This document shows, piece by piece, positions 1-9,340 of a DNA stretch of 64,000 bases. The position numbers and the translations under genes are program-made. Numbering within the stretch: position 1 is the first letter of the stretch; each line of letters begins with the position of its first letter. Under the pieces are notes generated by a model, which saw only the letters and a list, made by a program, of their open reading frames with translations, had not been told where the DNA came from and made no database searches. This stretch comes from Isoetes taiwanensis (Eukaryota > Streptophyta > Lycopodiopsida > Isoetales > Isoetaceae), in contig JAJEKV010000091.1 of NCBI GenBank assembly GCA_021234155.1, positions 3,107,501 through 3,171,500 of the forward strand, read 5' to 3'.

Positions 1-378
1 AGAGATCACCGTAGTGGTCTCATCATCGGTAACAACGCATGCAACCCATACCAAGCATAGGTTGCATGCGTAGATTAATTAACTACACAAGACATTAATC
101 TACACAAATCGACATGCCTGAGCCGATTTCTTCGGAGATGACCTTGCCGTCCTATTGCTCCATAAACTGTGGGTACTGCTTTATTAGATCCTTCTTAAGT
201 ACCCATGTCGCGTCTTCCACCGGCAAGTGTTTCCACTTGACCAAATATTGGAGAAACTCTGATCTCCTTGTTTTATTGAAGGCTTTATCAAGAATCAATT
301 CTGGAACTATTTCCAGCTGCTCTTCTGTCATTTCCAACAACGTTGGGGTGTCCAAGACTTCGTCTGGATTAGGATTAT
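1..378 (-). pseudogene. Chromovirus integrase C-terminus with chromodomain, fragment
   Basis: Read leftwards from 378 to a stop at 152, the minus strand encodes about 75 residues ending in a chromodomain, with 'LILDKAFNKTRRSEF' followed by 'QYLVKWKHLPVEDATW'. The YLVKW...ATW pattern is the chromodomain that chromoviruses (Ty3/gypsy) carry at the end of integrase, thought to direct insertion into heterochromatin. The upstream integrase is missing because the LTR of element A begins at 379 and cuts the frame. The 150 bases after the stop (1-151) hold no ORF but contain hairpins. The same fragment with the same LTR junction recurs at 58027-58394. Family assignment is firm; the subfamily is not resolved. 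Confidence 0.75.
36..103. repeat. Two back-to-back perfect hairpins
   Basis: Arms 36-46 (CGCATGCAACC) and 60-70 (GGTTGCATGCG) are perfect reverse complements around a 13-nt loop. Arms 70-79 (GTAGATTAAT) and 94-103 (ATTAATCTAC) form a second perfect hairpin with a 14-nt loop that begins where the first ends. An imperfect inverted repeat also lies at 2-21. The same pair is present at about 58060-58126 in the second copy. Function unknown. Confidence 0.8.
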
Positions 379-2291
379 TGTTGCCCCCAAAGGGCAACAT
401 GCTAATTGTGATCCATGCATTCAAAACTAGGTCAACTTATCTTGGAATACTAGGTCAAAGTTTGGAAGATTCTTGGTATTCAACATTGATATGAAGGTCA
501 AAAGGTGTTCATTCTTCAAGTCAACAAGTGCTCAAGGCTCAAAACTCACATGAGGTACTTTATTTAAGGTCAAAGTGCTTAGTCAAGAATATGCTCTAGA
601 AGATTCTGGGATAAGAAGTTTGGAAGGCATTTTTTGAAGATTGGAAGTTCAAAGTTTGGAAGACTCCATGGTATTTGATTCCATTCTCTAGCCATTCTCA
701 CTCATTTTTATTCTTGCCCCTTGAAATTTCCTAGCCTTCTTTTTCCCTATACTCATACTCCTTTTTTTTCCACTCTATATGATTCCACCCCTATATCCAT
801 GTCTCATTCCCATTCCCTTTTATTTAACCATTGTGCCACTTCCCTACCTTATTTGTCAAAGTTTGCCTATCTCAAATCCTTGCCTAGCCATATTTTCCTT
901 TTCTTTGCACACCCTCATGGGACCCCATTGTTCTAGCCTTTCTCATGCCATATTCCTCACCTTGGTGACCACTATTCATTTTCCTTCTTCTACCTTTGCA
1001 CCTCGTGGCATGTCCTTACTCAAGACTTAAAAGTGCCCTAGAATATTCTATGATTCCATCCCAAGTATGCAAAAGTTCCATGGTCTCTAAAAATTTCCAA
1101 GTATTCCTTGCTTTTTTCTATGGAGACCTTTAGAACCATGCTTGAAAATTCCAAAATGCCAAAATACGGATATTCTCAAGATATACTCCTAAAAATACGG
1201 AATCGTGATCAGCCATTTTCACTAAAAAATACGCTTTGAGAACCCTAAATCTGAGTTTTTGGCTCGAATCATGCCGGATTTGGTTCCATAGACCTCGCAA
1301 CCTACTTATTCTTACCTTCCCGCCTGTTAAGAATTGAATGAACCCATAAACTAAGGCTAAGAATGAGGAATCATTAAGAACTAAACTATATGGGAGATTC
1401 GGACAGAGTACTTTTCAAGGCCCGAAGTATTCAGATCATACATTGATCATTCTTGAAAGCAAGATCCGGACGATCCTTGAAGTTCTTGAGCTCTCCTCAA
1501 CTGGATCTGCAAGATTTAGTTGACATTACTTTCAGAAATTACCTTATGACTTTTGATGATTATTTTCTTGTACTTGAGACTATAGTCTCTGATATTTTCC
1601 TTAGCAATTATTGCCACAAAAAATTCTACAGAAAAATCCCTGAGTGTTTTTAGCACCTTTGGCCTATCTGCCACCTATCCTTGGGTGTTAAGAAAGCCAA
1701 GGGAGTTGGAATCATTCAAAAATACCAAGTATGGTTCAAATTCAAAAAAATTGCTCTCGGGTTTGAGCAGGTTTTTGATCGTATTTTGCCAAATCTAGCT
1801 ACAAAAAATACCTCTACACATCCAAACGAGGATTTGACTGCTTGCCTCTCTTCCCTAACACCATTGCAACCTATCTGCTTTGGAAATTCTCAAAAAAATG
1901 ATTGGCAACTCCAAATCTCAATTTCTGATCACTGTTTTCTACATTTGACCTCTATTGACCAAAAATTGACCTCATTTTGAGCTCGAATAACTCATGATTA
2001 AGTTTCGACTTGGTCGAGGTTTTTCTTGTTGGCTACCTACAACTTTTTTGACCAAGTCTACAGCATCTGACTCAAAAAATCGATCTGCATCCCAAAACCA
2101 CAATTGTTTTGGCAAAGGTGCCATTTTCTGGAAATGGGAAAGGTATAGAACTCAAACTTTTTGAACTTATCTTTAGAATTTTCTTGCATAGACTGATCAC
2201 CTTAAGTGATCTGGAGGTCCTAACCCCAATTTGAGTGAAAACTCGAATTGGTTTCTTGTGGTTGACCTTTAAGCCAGGTTTAGGGTCAACA
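379..2291 (+). repeat. 5' LTR of element A (1.9 kb)
   Basis: It starts TGTTGCC and ends ...GGGTCAACA, so it has the canonical TG...CA ends. The start is fixed by the second copy at 8501 and by copies at 55947 and 58395. The end is fixed by the PBS-like sequence three bases later, and the same junction occurs in copies C, D, E and F. The first 21 bases form a hairpin, with TGTTGCC and GGCAACA as arms. Around 720-960 the plus strand is markedly poor in G. No coding region is supported inside it. Confidence 0.8.
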
Positions 2292-2294
2292 TTT

Positions 2295-2317
2295 TGGAGG
2301 TCCTACCGAGATCTTCC
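2295..2317 (+). other. Putative primer-binding site of element A
   Basis: TGGAGGTCCTACCGAG begins three bases after the LTR end and starts with TGG, as tRNA-primed elements require. Equivalent sites lie at 18389 (E), 49225 (C), 60318 (D) and, on the minus strand, 42002 (F), with the consensus TGGAGGTCCYACCGAGATC. From memory it resembles the complement of a tRNA-Cys 3' end (a U discriminator gives TGGAGG), but imperfectly. The position is well supported; the tRNA identity is tentative. Confidence 0.5.
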
Positions 2318-2332
2318 TGGATCTCAGAACTC

Positions 2333-3300
2333 ATGGCTCCAAAGCAAAAATTTCCAGCAGAACCTTCAAGTTTCTCAGCTAGCTTACTTCAAAACATGCC
2401 ATATCAGTTTGAGTTGAATGTTCCTGTTCTTTTGCCTACCTTTGATTCTAGCATGAGTGCTAACAACTTTTTGAGAATATTCGAAGACTATTACAGGGAT
2501 TATAGTTTCAAGAAAGGATGCAAGCTTTCAGAATTTGAGAAATGTTTCAAAGATGAGAGTGAAGCTGGTGCTTGGTTAACTTACGAGAAGTTAATGGGTA
2601 CCACCTCATGGGATGAACTTGTCAAGAAATTCCTGGACAGGTTTGGTAAGTTAGCTTCTCCCAAAGATTTGGTTAATGAATTGCAAAGTTTTTCTATACA
2701 TGCAGGGGAGAGTGTGAATCAGTACAAAGAAAGATTTAGCACATTTATGAGCAGGTGCCAAAGAGCAGTGTCACAATTCCACACTTTTTTAGTAAGCGCT
2801 TTCATCAATGGTGCGGAAAGGAGACCAGATATCCAAAGGAAATTGCTTAAGATCCAAGATCTTTGAAGGATTTGATTCCATATACAAAGTGTTTGCCAAA
2901 AACTCTTGATTCGACTCAAATGCTCTCTACCTTGCCACGATAAGCACCATATCTCCCACCATGGCCAAGATCCTTTCTACCCCGATGCCCAGCGATGTAC
3001 ATTATGATCATCACCCTTCCATTCCGGTTTATGCCATACAAAAGAGAAGAAGAAATCTAAGGAGGAGGAAGCTAGTTCTCAAGTTGCGAGAGGTTAAATC
3101 GGACCTATCTAAGGTTATTGAGGCTTTAGCGAAATTAACCAAGCAATTAGTTGAGCTCAAAGCTGCAGAAGAGGGTAAAACTTACCACTGAATGTATCCA
3201 TTGCAATAGGAATACTCATCCATCAGAAATTTGCTATTGGCAAGTGTGTTCCAAATGCAATAGGAAAGGCCACTTTGGAAAAGAATGTCTGTTTGTTCTT
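2333..3300 (+). pseudogene. gag of element A with double CCHC zinc knuckle
   Basis: The ATG at 2333 opens 178 codons without a break (to 2866). It begins 'MAPKQKFPAEPSSFSA' and contains a retrotransposon gag core with 'FLRIFEDYYRDYSFKKG', 'WDELVKKFLDRFGK' and 'ESVNQYKERFSTFMSRC'. Gag forms the particle that packages the element RNA. The frame then shifts, and a lysine-rich stretch follows at about 3020-3170. Two zinc knuckles of the pattern C-X2-C-X4-H-X4-C sit at about 3193-3288 ('CIHCNRNTHPSEIC' and 'CSKCNRKGHFGKEC'), typical of nucleocapsid. Copy D reads through some of the breaks differently, so they may be sequence errors. Confidence 0.8.
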
Positions 3301-3565
3301 TCTTAAAAGAAGTTGGTCATCTTGATGTTAGATGTCTTTGTTAAAGAATACTTTTAGCGAGGAACAAGAAAAGAGGTCAGAACCTAAGACCTACGTGAGA
3401 TTCTTGAACCAAGTACTTCAATAAGGTTTATTAGAGCCACGAAGCTCCCAAGACTGAAGAAGTTATGGCAAAGGCAAACTAGAAGAATGAATGAAGTCAA
3501 TACACATGAATCGAGTAGACATCCACGACTAGGTCTCCCTCACCTACAATGGAAACACTGCTCAA

Positions 3566-4250
3566 GTGATAGCTCCACCTCCACAGCAAAAATTTGGTAA
3601 GAAAAACCAGGACCTTGATGAAGTGGATGTCTTGCTCAAAAATTCTAAGGTGAGTGTGGATCTTTTCACATTGTTAAAGATTGCACCCAGCTACAGAAAA
3701 AGGGTGCTCCAGCAAACTAGTGGTGAACAATTAAATGCTTGTATAAACTTTTATCGATGCCAGCGATCTTATTCTAGCATGAATGAAGAAGATCCCGGAG
3801 CATTTACATGTTATTTGCCCTAGGAGGTTTTACCTTTTCCAATGTATTACTTGATGGGGGATCTCCCCTAAACATCATGCCATATCACATTATGAAGAAG
3901 TGTGGTTTTGAGGTGGACAAGAGAGCTTCTATATTGCTAAGATCTTTTTATAATGCTAAAATTACTCCTATTGGTGTGGTGACTAAAGTGCCATTGTCTG
4001 AAGGCATAAGCTGTGGCTGCTAACTTTATTGTGGTGGCTTTTGAAGATATAGGAGATGAATCGATATTTATGACCTACTCTTAGGGAGGAGATGGTTGGC
4101 TCTTTGATGGATGCTAGGCGGTTTGGTCTCAAGGGGAGATGTACCATCTCCAATGACTCTCAAAAGCTGCTACTATTTACAACCAAGAAGGCTCCTATGA
4201 CTCCAAAGAAGAGGTAAACTTTATTAAAGAAATGCTAATTGAGGAGCCTT
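3566..4250 (+). pseudogene. Retropepsin-type protease region of element A
   Basis: A linker (3566-3823, with 'VSVDLFTLLKIAPSYRKR') precedes an aspartic protease with 'NVLLDGGSPLNIMPYHIM' at about 3840-3890 (catalytic Asp in LLDGG) and the later hydrophobic 'LLLGRRWL' motif, read clearly in copy D near 62090. The protease processes the Gag-Pol polyprotein. In copy A the frame changes near 3820 and again between about 4020 and 4230. The equivalent stretch of D (62049-62280) is open and continues up to the extra RNase H, so the protease directly precedes that domain. Confidence 0.65.
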
Positions 4251-4735
4251 TGGGATCTTACAGGTTAAAAAACACAAGACCAAGAAAATATGAAATGGTT
4301 CCCCTTATTATGGAGTGTGCACTTCCCAGCAAACAAGGACCAACAGGTTTTTTATGGTTTGATGGAGGTATTTCTAAAAAACTAAATATTGCATCATCTG
4401 CTGCTATTTTGAAAGATTCTTCTCACAAACTCTTAGCTAAGGTAGGAAGAATTTTTCCTCAAGTCACTTCTAATGTGGCAGAATATAAAGCTTTGATTGC
4501 AGGTCTTCAAGAAGCCAAAGCTATGGATATTGCCAATATCCATATTTATGGTGATTCACAATTAATTTGCAAACAAATTTCAGGAGATTATCAAACAAAG
4601 AATACAGATATGGAGCTTTTGAAGAATCAGGCAATGGGAGTGCTCTCAAGTTTTGCTTCATGGAGGATCACTCATATCCCAAGAGAAAAATTTTTTGAGG
4701 CTGATGCCCTGTGTAGGGAAACTCTCATGTCACAT
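4232..4735 (+). CDS. Archaeal/plant-type RNase H (aRNH) domain between protease and RT
   Basis: Open frame 4232-5002 carries an RNase HI-like domain (RVT_3 type). It would degrade the RNA strand of RNA:DNA hybrids during reverse transcription. All four catalytic acids are visible: Asp in 'LWFDGGISK' (4361), Glu in 'NVAEYKALIAGL' (4481), Asp in 'IYGDSQLICKQI' (4553) and Asp in 'EADALCRE' (4703). The AEYKALIAGL and GDSQL signatures match the additional RNase H of Tat-lineage elements and archaeal RNase HI, not the gypsy RNase H. The domain follows the protease and precedes RT in the same frame. In the Tat/Ogre elements I know, it lies after the gypsy RNase H. The same order occurs at 14863, 51345, 62353 and, on the minus strand, 48380. 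Confidence 0.85.
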
Positions 4736-4739
4736 TTGA

Positions 4740-5880
4740 CTGAGGGAGCTATTCCTGAAGATGACCTTGATGACAATGAAGTAAAAGCACTCTGTCCTAT
4801 TCTGACCATTGATGCATCAAAGAAAAGAGATACTGAAGAGATTGTGATCACAAAAAATGGTACACCTAGAACTCTGTTTGTTGGAGATCTGATTGAATAT
4901 CAAAACAGGGAGAGCATACAAATGTTTTTTGAAGAAAGAAAAGATGTATTTGCTTGGGATTTTCGAACTATCGGGGTATCAAAGCGAGGTATGCCAATTT
5001 GAAATTAAAATCAAGGAAGGTTGTAAACATGTTTTTCAAAAATTAAGGAGGATTAATGCTTCACTTATGGGATTAATAAAGGATGAATTGAATAAGATGT
5101 TAGATGCAGGTGTGATTATTGAAATCATTAATCCAGAATGGGTATCTTGCATTGTTCCTGTGGAGAAGAAGAGTGGTGCCTTAAGAATTTGCATTGATTA
5201 CCGAGATCTCAACAAAGCCACCATCAAGGATTGTTACCCTTTGCCTTTTTTAGAAGAGATCCTATATCTTTGTAGCGAGGTAAGGAAGTGTATTCATTTT
5301 TGGATGGATTCTCGGGATTCAATCGGATCAGCATCAAAGAAGAAGACCAGCCAAAAACTTCTTTTATCACTCCAGGGGTACATATGCTATGAAAAGAATG
5401 CCTTTTGGTTTGATGAATGCTCAGCTACTTTCCAAAGGGCAATGGATGTTATTTTCAAATCCATGTCCTTTGAAGAGTTAGGGTGTACTTAGATGACCTT
5501 TGCTTAGGCTCTCATCCATCTAATCATGTGGAGCTACTTGCAAAAATTTGTTCTTTGTGCGAGGAGTTAGGAGTCAATCTAAATCCAAAGAAATGCATCT
5601 TTTTTGCATCAAAAGGACAACTCTTAGGGCATGAAGTATCCAACCAAGGCATTCAAGTTGCTCAAGACAAGATTGAAGCTCTCAAAAAATTAGCACCTCC
5701 CAAGAATCTGAAACAGGTCAAAAGTTTTGTTGGTATGACAAGTTTTCTCAGAATGTATATTCCTAATTTTGCTCATATTTTGAGTCCCATTTCTAGGTTG
5801 ACAAGGGTAGGTAAGTTTTCCAAGTCTGAAAGTAAGCATATACCTATCACATGGACTTCAGAATGCCAAGAGGCTTTTGA
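4740..5880 (+). pseudogene. Reverse transcriptase of element A
   Basis: The RT starts after a linker with 'FVGDLIEYQN' and 'FFEERKDVFAWD'. Landmarks are 'WVSCIVPVEKKSGALRICI', 'IDYRDLNKATIKDCYPLP' (about 5190-5250), the catalytic 'YLDDLCLG' (about 5484-5507), 'VNLNPKKCIFFASKGQLLG' and 'QVKSFVGMTSFLRMYIPNF'. It copies the element RNA into DNA. The frame passes from 4232-5002 to 4893-5492 and then 5483-6610, so there are frameshifts near 4960 and 5480. Near 4960, copy D has CAG/CTG triplets where A has CG, so the break may be artefactual. The box after YLDD reads LCLG rather than the common ILVFS, in A and B alike. Confidence 0.85.
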
Positions 5881-6310
5881 CTTCCTCATTCTATCCATAT
5901 GTGAAGCCACACTTTTGAGAAAACCAGATTTGGATATGCCATTTGAAGTTTATATTACTGTTACTAAAAAAGCTATAGGGTTAGCCATTTTGCAGGATAA
6001 GCACACCATAGTGTTTGCAAGTAAACAATGGTATGCTCTAGAGGAGAGATATACCAGAATGGAAAAAAGTGCTGCTGCCCTCATGTTTCTTATCAATAGG
6101 CAAGGACACTTGCTTCTGAAGAGTCAAGTCCAAGTCTACATGAAGCAAAATCCAATGGGACTACTGTTTGGTAAGGCAACCAGTAAGCCAAAAATCCAAA
6201 GATGGGCTTGTAAGTTGCAAAGCTATGATATTTCTGTAAAAGAATTACATTTGGTACGAAGTCCTAGTCTTTATTTGCCTTATATATTTTTTGACCATGA
6301 AGATGAGTTG
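5881..6310 (+). pseudogene. Degenerate gypsy RNase H (tether) of element A
   Basis: Within the open frame 5483-6610, the region after RT aligns with the gypsy RNase H but lacks most catalytic residues. 'FEVYITVTKKAIG' replaces the usual ...CDAS..AIG, so the first Asp is gone. 'YTRMEKSAAALMF' keeps the Glu. 'VQVYMKQNPMGLL' replaces ...TDH..L, and the terminal ADALSR-like motif is absent. 'PKIQRWACKLQSYDISVKEL' matches the family at the end. The domain probably survives only as a structural connector, with the upstream aRNH supplying activity. Copies C (about 52925) and D (about 63945) have the same FEVYI-T-KK form, and H lacks the Asp as well, so the loss predates these copies. Confidence 0.75.
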
Positions 6311-7665
6311 GATACTGCTGACATTTCACTTGCAGTAGCTCATGTAGAGGTAACTCCAGAGGATCAAGCTGATGGTGGTTGGCAACAACCTATTAGAGAC
6401 TTCTTACAACATGGAATCATCTCTTCAAGCTTCACTTCAAACCAAAAAAGGAGACTCAAGGATAAATGCAGGCAATTCAAGATGATAGACAATGTTTTGT
6501 GCAAAGTCAACCGAGATGGAGTCTTGTTGAGGTGTGTAAATGAAAGTGAGTCTGCTCTAATCATCAGGGAAATGCACAAAGGTATTTGTGGAGGGCATTT
6601 TCTTTGGTGATACTACAAAAAAAAAGATTTTCGGGGGCTGGATACTATTGGCCCTCTTTGTTTTTAAAGATTGTTATGATATTATAAAGACTTGCCATCA
6701 ATGCCAAATCTTTAGCAAAAGAATTTTACTTCCGGTGCCCTTAATCCCATCATATCTTGAGGGACCCTTTCAAATTTGGGGATTAGATTATATTGGCCCT
6801 ATTAATCCTTCTTTACAGGTCAACATCAACATATCATTGTGGCCACAGTTATTTCACTAAATGGGCGAAGCTATACCCTTTGAGACGGGCCAATCTTTGC
6901 CACAAGCGCCGATTTTTACATGAGTATGTTTGTTCGGGTTTGGTATTCCTTTTAGTTGCATTACGATAGGGGCACGCCTTTTGTTAATGAAGTTATTGCT
7001 AACTTGTTGAACATCTTGAAGGTCAAGCATACCAAAAGCTCCTCATATTATCCCCAAGGTAATGGACAATTTGAAGCCACTAATAAAGTGTTGAAAAATA
7101 TCTTGCTTGAGAAGGCGGTTGAGATCAACAAAGAGATTGGCATGTCAAAATAGTGGATGCACTTTGGGCTTATAGAGTCACTATCAAAACAGCTACAAAT
7201 CATACACCTTTCAATTTGGTTTATGGCATAGAAGCGGTTCTACCGGTAGAACTTGAATTACCTTCCTTGAGATTAGCTCACAAATTGTGCTTACCTTTTT
7301 GAACATGCCTTACGGGAAAAGGCTGGATGCCTGTTACATTTGGATGAGTCTGAGAATGGAAGCTGAGAACACAAACTTGCTGAAAAAGGCTAAAGATAAA
7401 TTTGCATTCAAGGCTGCACACAAAAATACAAGGCACCTTTAAGAAGGAGAGCTTGTTCTCAAATGGAACAAGTCAAAGGAGGATTCGGTGGCAAATTTGA
7501 TAACATTTGGGAAGGGCCCTTTGTAGTGTTGGATCCTACTGAGGCACTAATTCTTATTGGTTCTGAGGAGGTTTTGCCAGAATGCCTTTGCCAAATCCTA
7601 TCAATATCTTGCACCTGAAAAGGTATTGGGACCAGCATGCTTGCTTGTCCCTCTTCTTTCATTAA
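6311..7665 (+). pseudogene. Integrase of element A
   Basis: An N-terminal zinc-binding region ('HKGICGGHF' to 'CHQCQIF', about 6575-6710) is followed by the catalytic core. The first Asp is in 'WGLDYIGPINP' (about 6777-6810), the second in 'HYDRGTPFVNEV' (about 6957-6992), and the Glu in 'YYPQGNGQFEATNKVL'. The C-terminal GPY/F-like part is 'KGPFVVLDPTEALILIGS' (about 7513). It inserts the DNA copy into the genome. At least four frame changes interrupt it, so no full protein can be read. Unlike the chromoviruses nearby, no chromodomain follows. The more diverged minus-strand copy H (45285-46330) reads cleaner across the core. Confidence 0.75.
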
Positions 7666-8500
7666 AAGGTTTAGAGATTTTTAGTAGGTTTAGAGTAGTT
7701 AAATCAGTTTGATTTTTAAGCACAGTTTGACTTTGAGCATATTACTCTAATAGAATTGGTTTCATGTTTATAGGTTGATCTGATCAAACAATAGTATAAA
7801 TGATCTCAAGAACAGGGTTGATACTAATGATTACCAAGTGTCATATGCAGGAGCATCCTTCTTCCATTTTTTCACCTGTCTCTAAGCATTCCTACCATCC
7901 ATCTAGCCTTTTATTCTTGTTTTTCCAATACCTTAATAGCACTCTGCAAAATCACCTTCACCATCATAGCAGAGTTGCAAGGATTTGAGACTAATTGGTT
8001 TATGTGTTTCCATGACAGGTGCACCCTTCCTCCATATTTTTTCATCTGTCTTAAGTAGCCCTACCTTCCATTTGGACTCCTTATTCTATTCTCATTCCCT
8101 AAAGAGGAAAAGCACTCTACAATTCATCTTTACCATCACAGCAGAGTTGCACTTGTTGAAGACCAGGAAGGAGACATACATTTTCTTGTTTTGGCGAAGT
8201 TTCAAACACTTTCACACTCACTTCATCCCCATTTCATCATTACTTTGTCATATACACACTCACTTTTATCTCCTCTCACTTATTATATTCCATTCACCAT
8301 CATTCCATCACCATCTTGTCATTTTCATATTCACTTTTGCCTTCTCTCATTTACCATACTCCATTCACATTATCACATTTCCTCAACATTTACATTTCAC
8401 ACTCTTATAGACACCTTGGTACAAGTTGAAGACCCCTCTAGTTATTCATTTTTTACATTATATGGCTGAGGGGACCAGCCTTTTTCTTGTTTTGGCGAGA
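7666..8500 (+). other. 3' untranslated region of element A with duplicated segment and G-poor tract
   Basis: There is no supported coding. About 140 bp ('CAGGAGCATCCTTC' ... 'AGCAGAGTTGCA') occurs at 7841-7979 and again, diverged, at 8017-8151. The same pair is at about 55276-55408 and 55443-55577 in copy C. From 8204 to 8408 the plus strand contains only about three G in some 205 bases. A purine-rich 'GGCTGAGGGGACCAGCC' at about 8464-8480 is conserved upstream of the 3' LTR in A, C and H. It is the best polypurine-tract candidate, but it is not directly adjacent to the LTR. Confidence 0.6.
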
Positions 8501-9340
8501 TGTTGCCCCAAAAGGGCAACATGCTAGTGTGATCCATGCATTTCAAACCTAGGTCAACTTATCTTGGAATACTAGGTCAAAGTTTGGAAGTTTCTTGGTA
8601 TTCAACATTGATATGAAGGTCAGAAGGTGTTCATTCTTCAAGTCAACAAGTGCTCAAGGCTCAAAACTCACATGAGGTACTTTATTTAAGGTCAAGTGCT
8701 TAGTCAAGAATATGCTCTAGAAGATTCTGGGTTAAGAAGTTTGGAAGGCATTTTTTTGAAGATTGGAAGTTCAAAGTTTGGAAGACTCCATGGTATTTGA
8801 TTCCATTCTCTAGCCATTCTCACTCATTTTTATTCTTGCCCTTGAAATTTCCTAGCCTTCTTTTTCCCTATATACTCATACTTTTTTTTTCCACTCTATA
8901 TTCCATGTCTCATTCCCATTCCCTTTTATTTAACCATTGTGCCACTTCCCTACCTTATTTGTCAAAGTTTGCCTATCTCAAATCCTTGCCTTAGCCATAT
9001 TTTCCTTTTCTTTGCACACCCTCATGGGACCCCATTGTTCTAGCCTTTCTCATGCCATAATTCCTCACCTTGGTGACCACTATTCATTTTCCTTCTTCTA
9101 CCTTTGCACCTCATGGCATGTCCTTACTCAAGACTTAAAAGTGCCCTAGAATATTCTATGATTCCATCCCCAAGTATGCAAAAGTTCCATGGTCTCTAAA
9201 ATTTCCAAGTATTCCTTGCTTTTTCTATGGAGACCTTTAGAACCATGCTTGAAAATTCAAAATGCCAAAATCTGGCATATTAGAAGATATACTCCTAAAA
9301 ATACGGAATCGTATCAGCGCCATTTTCACGAAAAAAATAT
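8501..9340 (+). repeat. 3' LTR of element A, truncated
   Basis: The sequence from TGTTGCC at 8501 repeats the 5' LTR (379 onward) closely for about 840 bp, up to 'CCATTTTCACGAAAAA' near 9335. After that it diverges abruptly. The remaining ~1.05 kb of LTR, and the right target site, are missing. The G/C-richer sequence that follows is not LTR. Confidence 0.75.

Larger units (their letters stand above)
379..9340 (+). mobile_element. Element A: Ty3/gypsy LTR retrotransposon with an extra RNase H
   Basis: The order is 5' LTR (379-2291), PBS, gag, zinc knuckles, protease, archaeal-type RNase H, reverse transcriptase, degenerate gypsy RNase H, integrase, a long 3' untranslated stretch, and a truncated 3' LTR (8501-about 9340). 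All coding parts lie on the plus strand in order, but in several frames with short breaks. Relatives in this window are B (14863-15995), C (48885-57814), D (58395-64000), H (45285-48575, minus) and the more distant E (17787-19715). The extra RNase H suggests kinship with the Tat branch of non-chromovirus gypsy elements, although its position differs. No target-site duplication can be read because the 3' LTR is incomplete. Confidence 0.85.

Noticed and set aside
721-1030. Ser/His/Pro-rich ORFs in LTR regions (721-1030, 7985-8469, 55428-55915, 58840-59055)
   Set aside because: They result from G-depleted, C/T-rich LTR and UTR sequence, recur in several frames and have no domain.
4232-4735. Extra RNase H as a host RNase H gene that landed in the element
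   Set aside because: It is in the same frame as the RT linker and occurs at the same place in five copies, so it belongs to the element.
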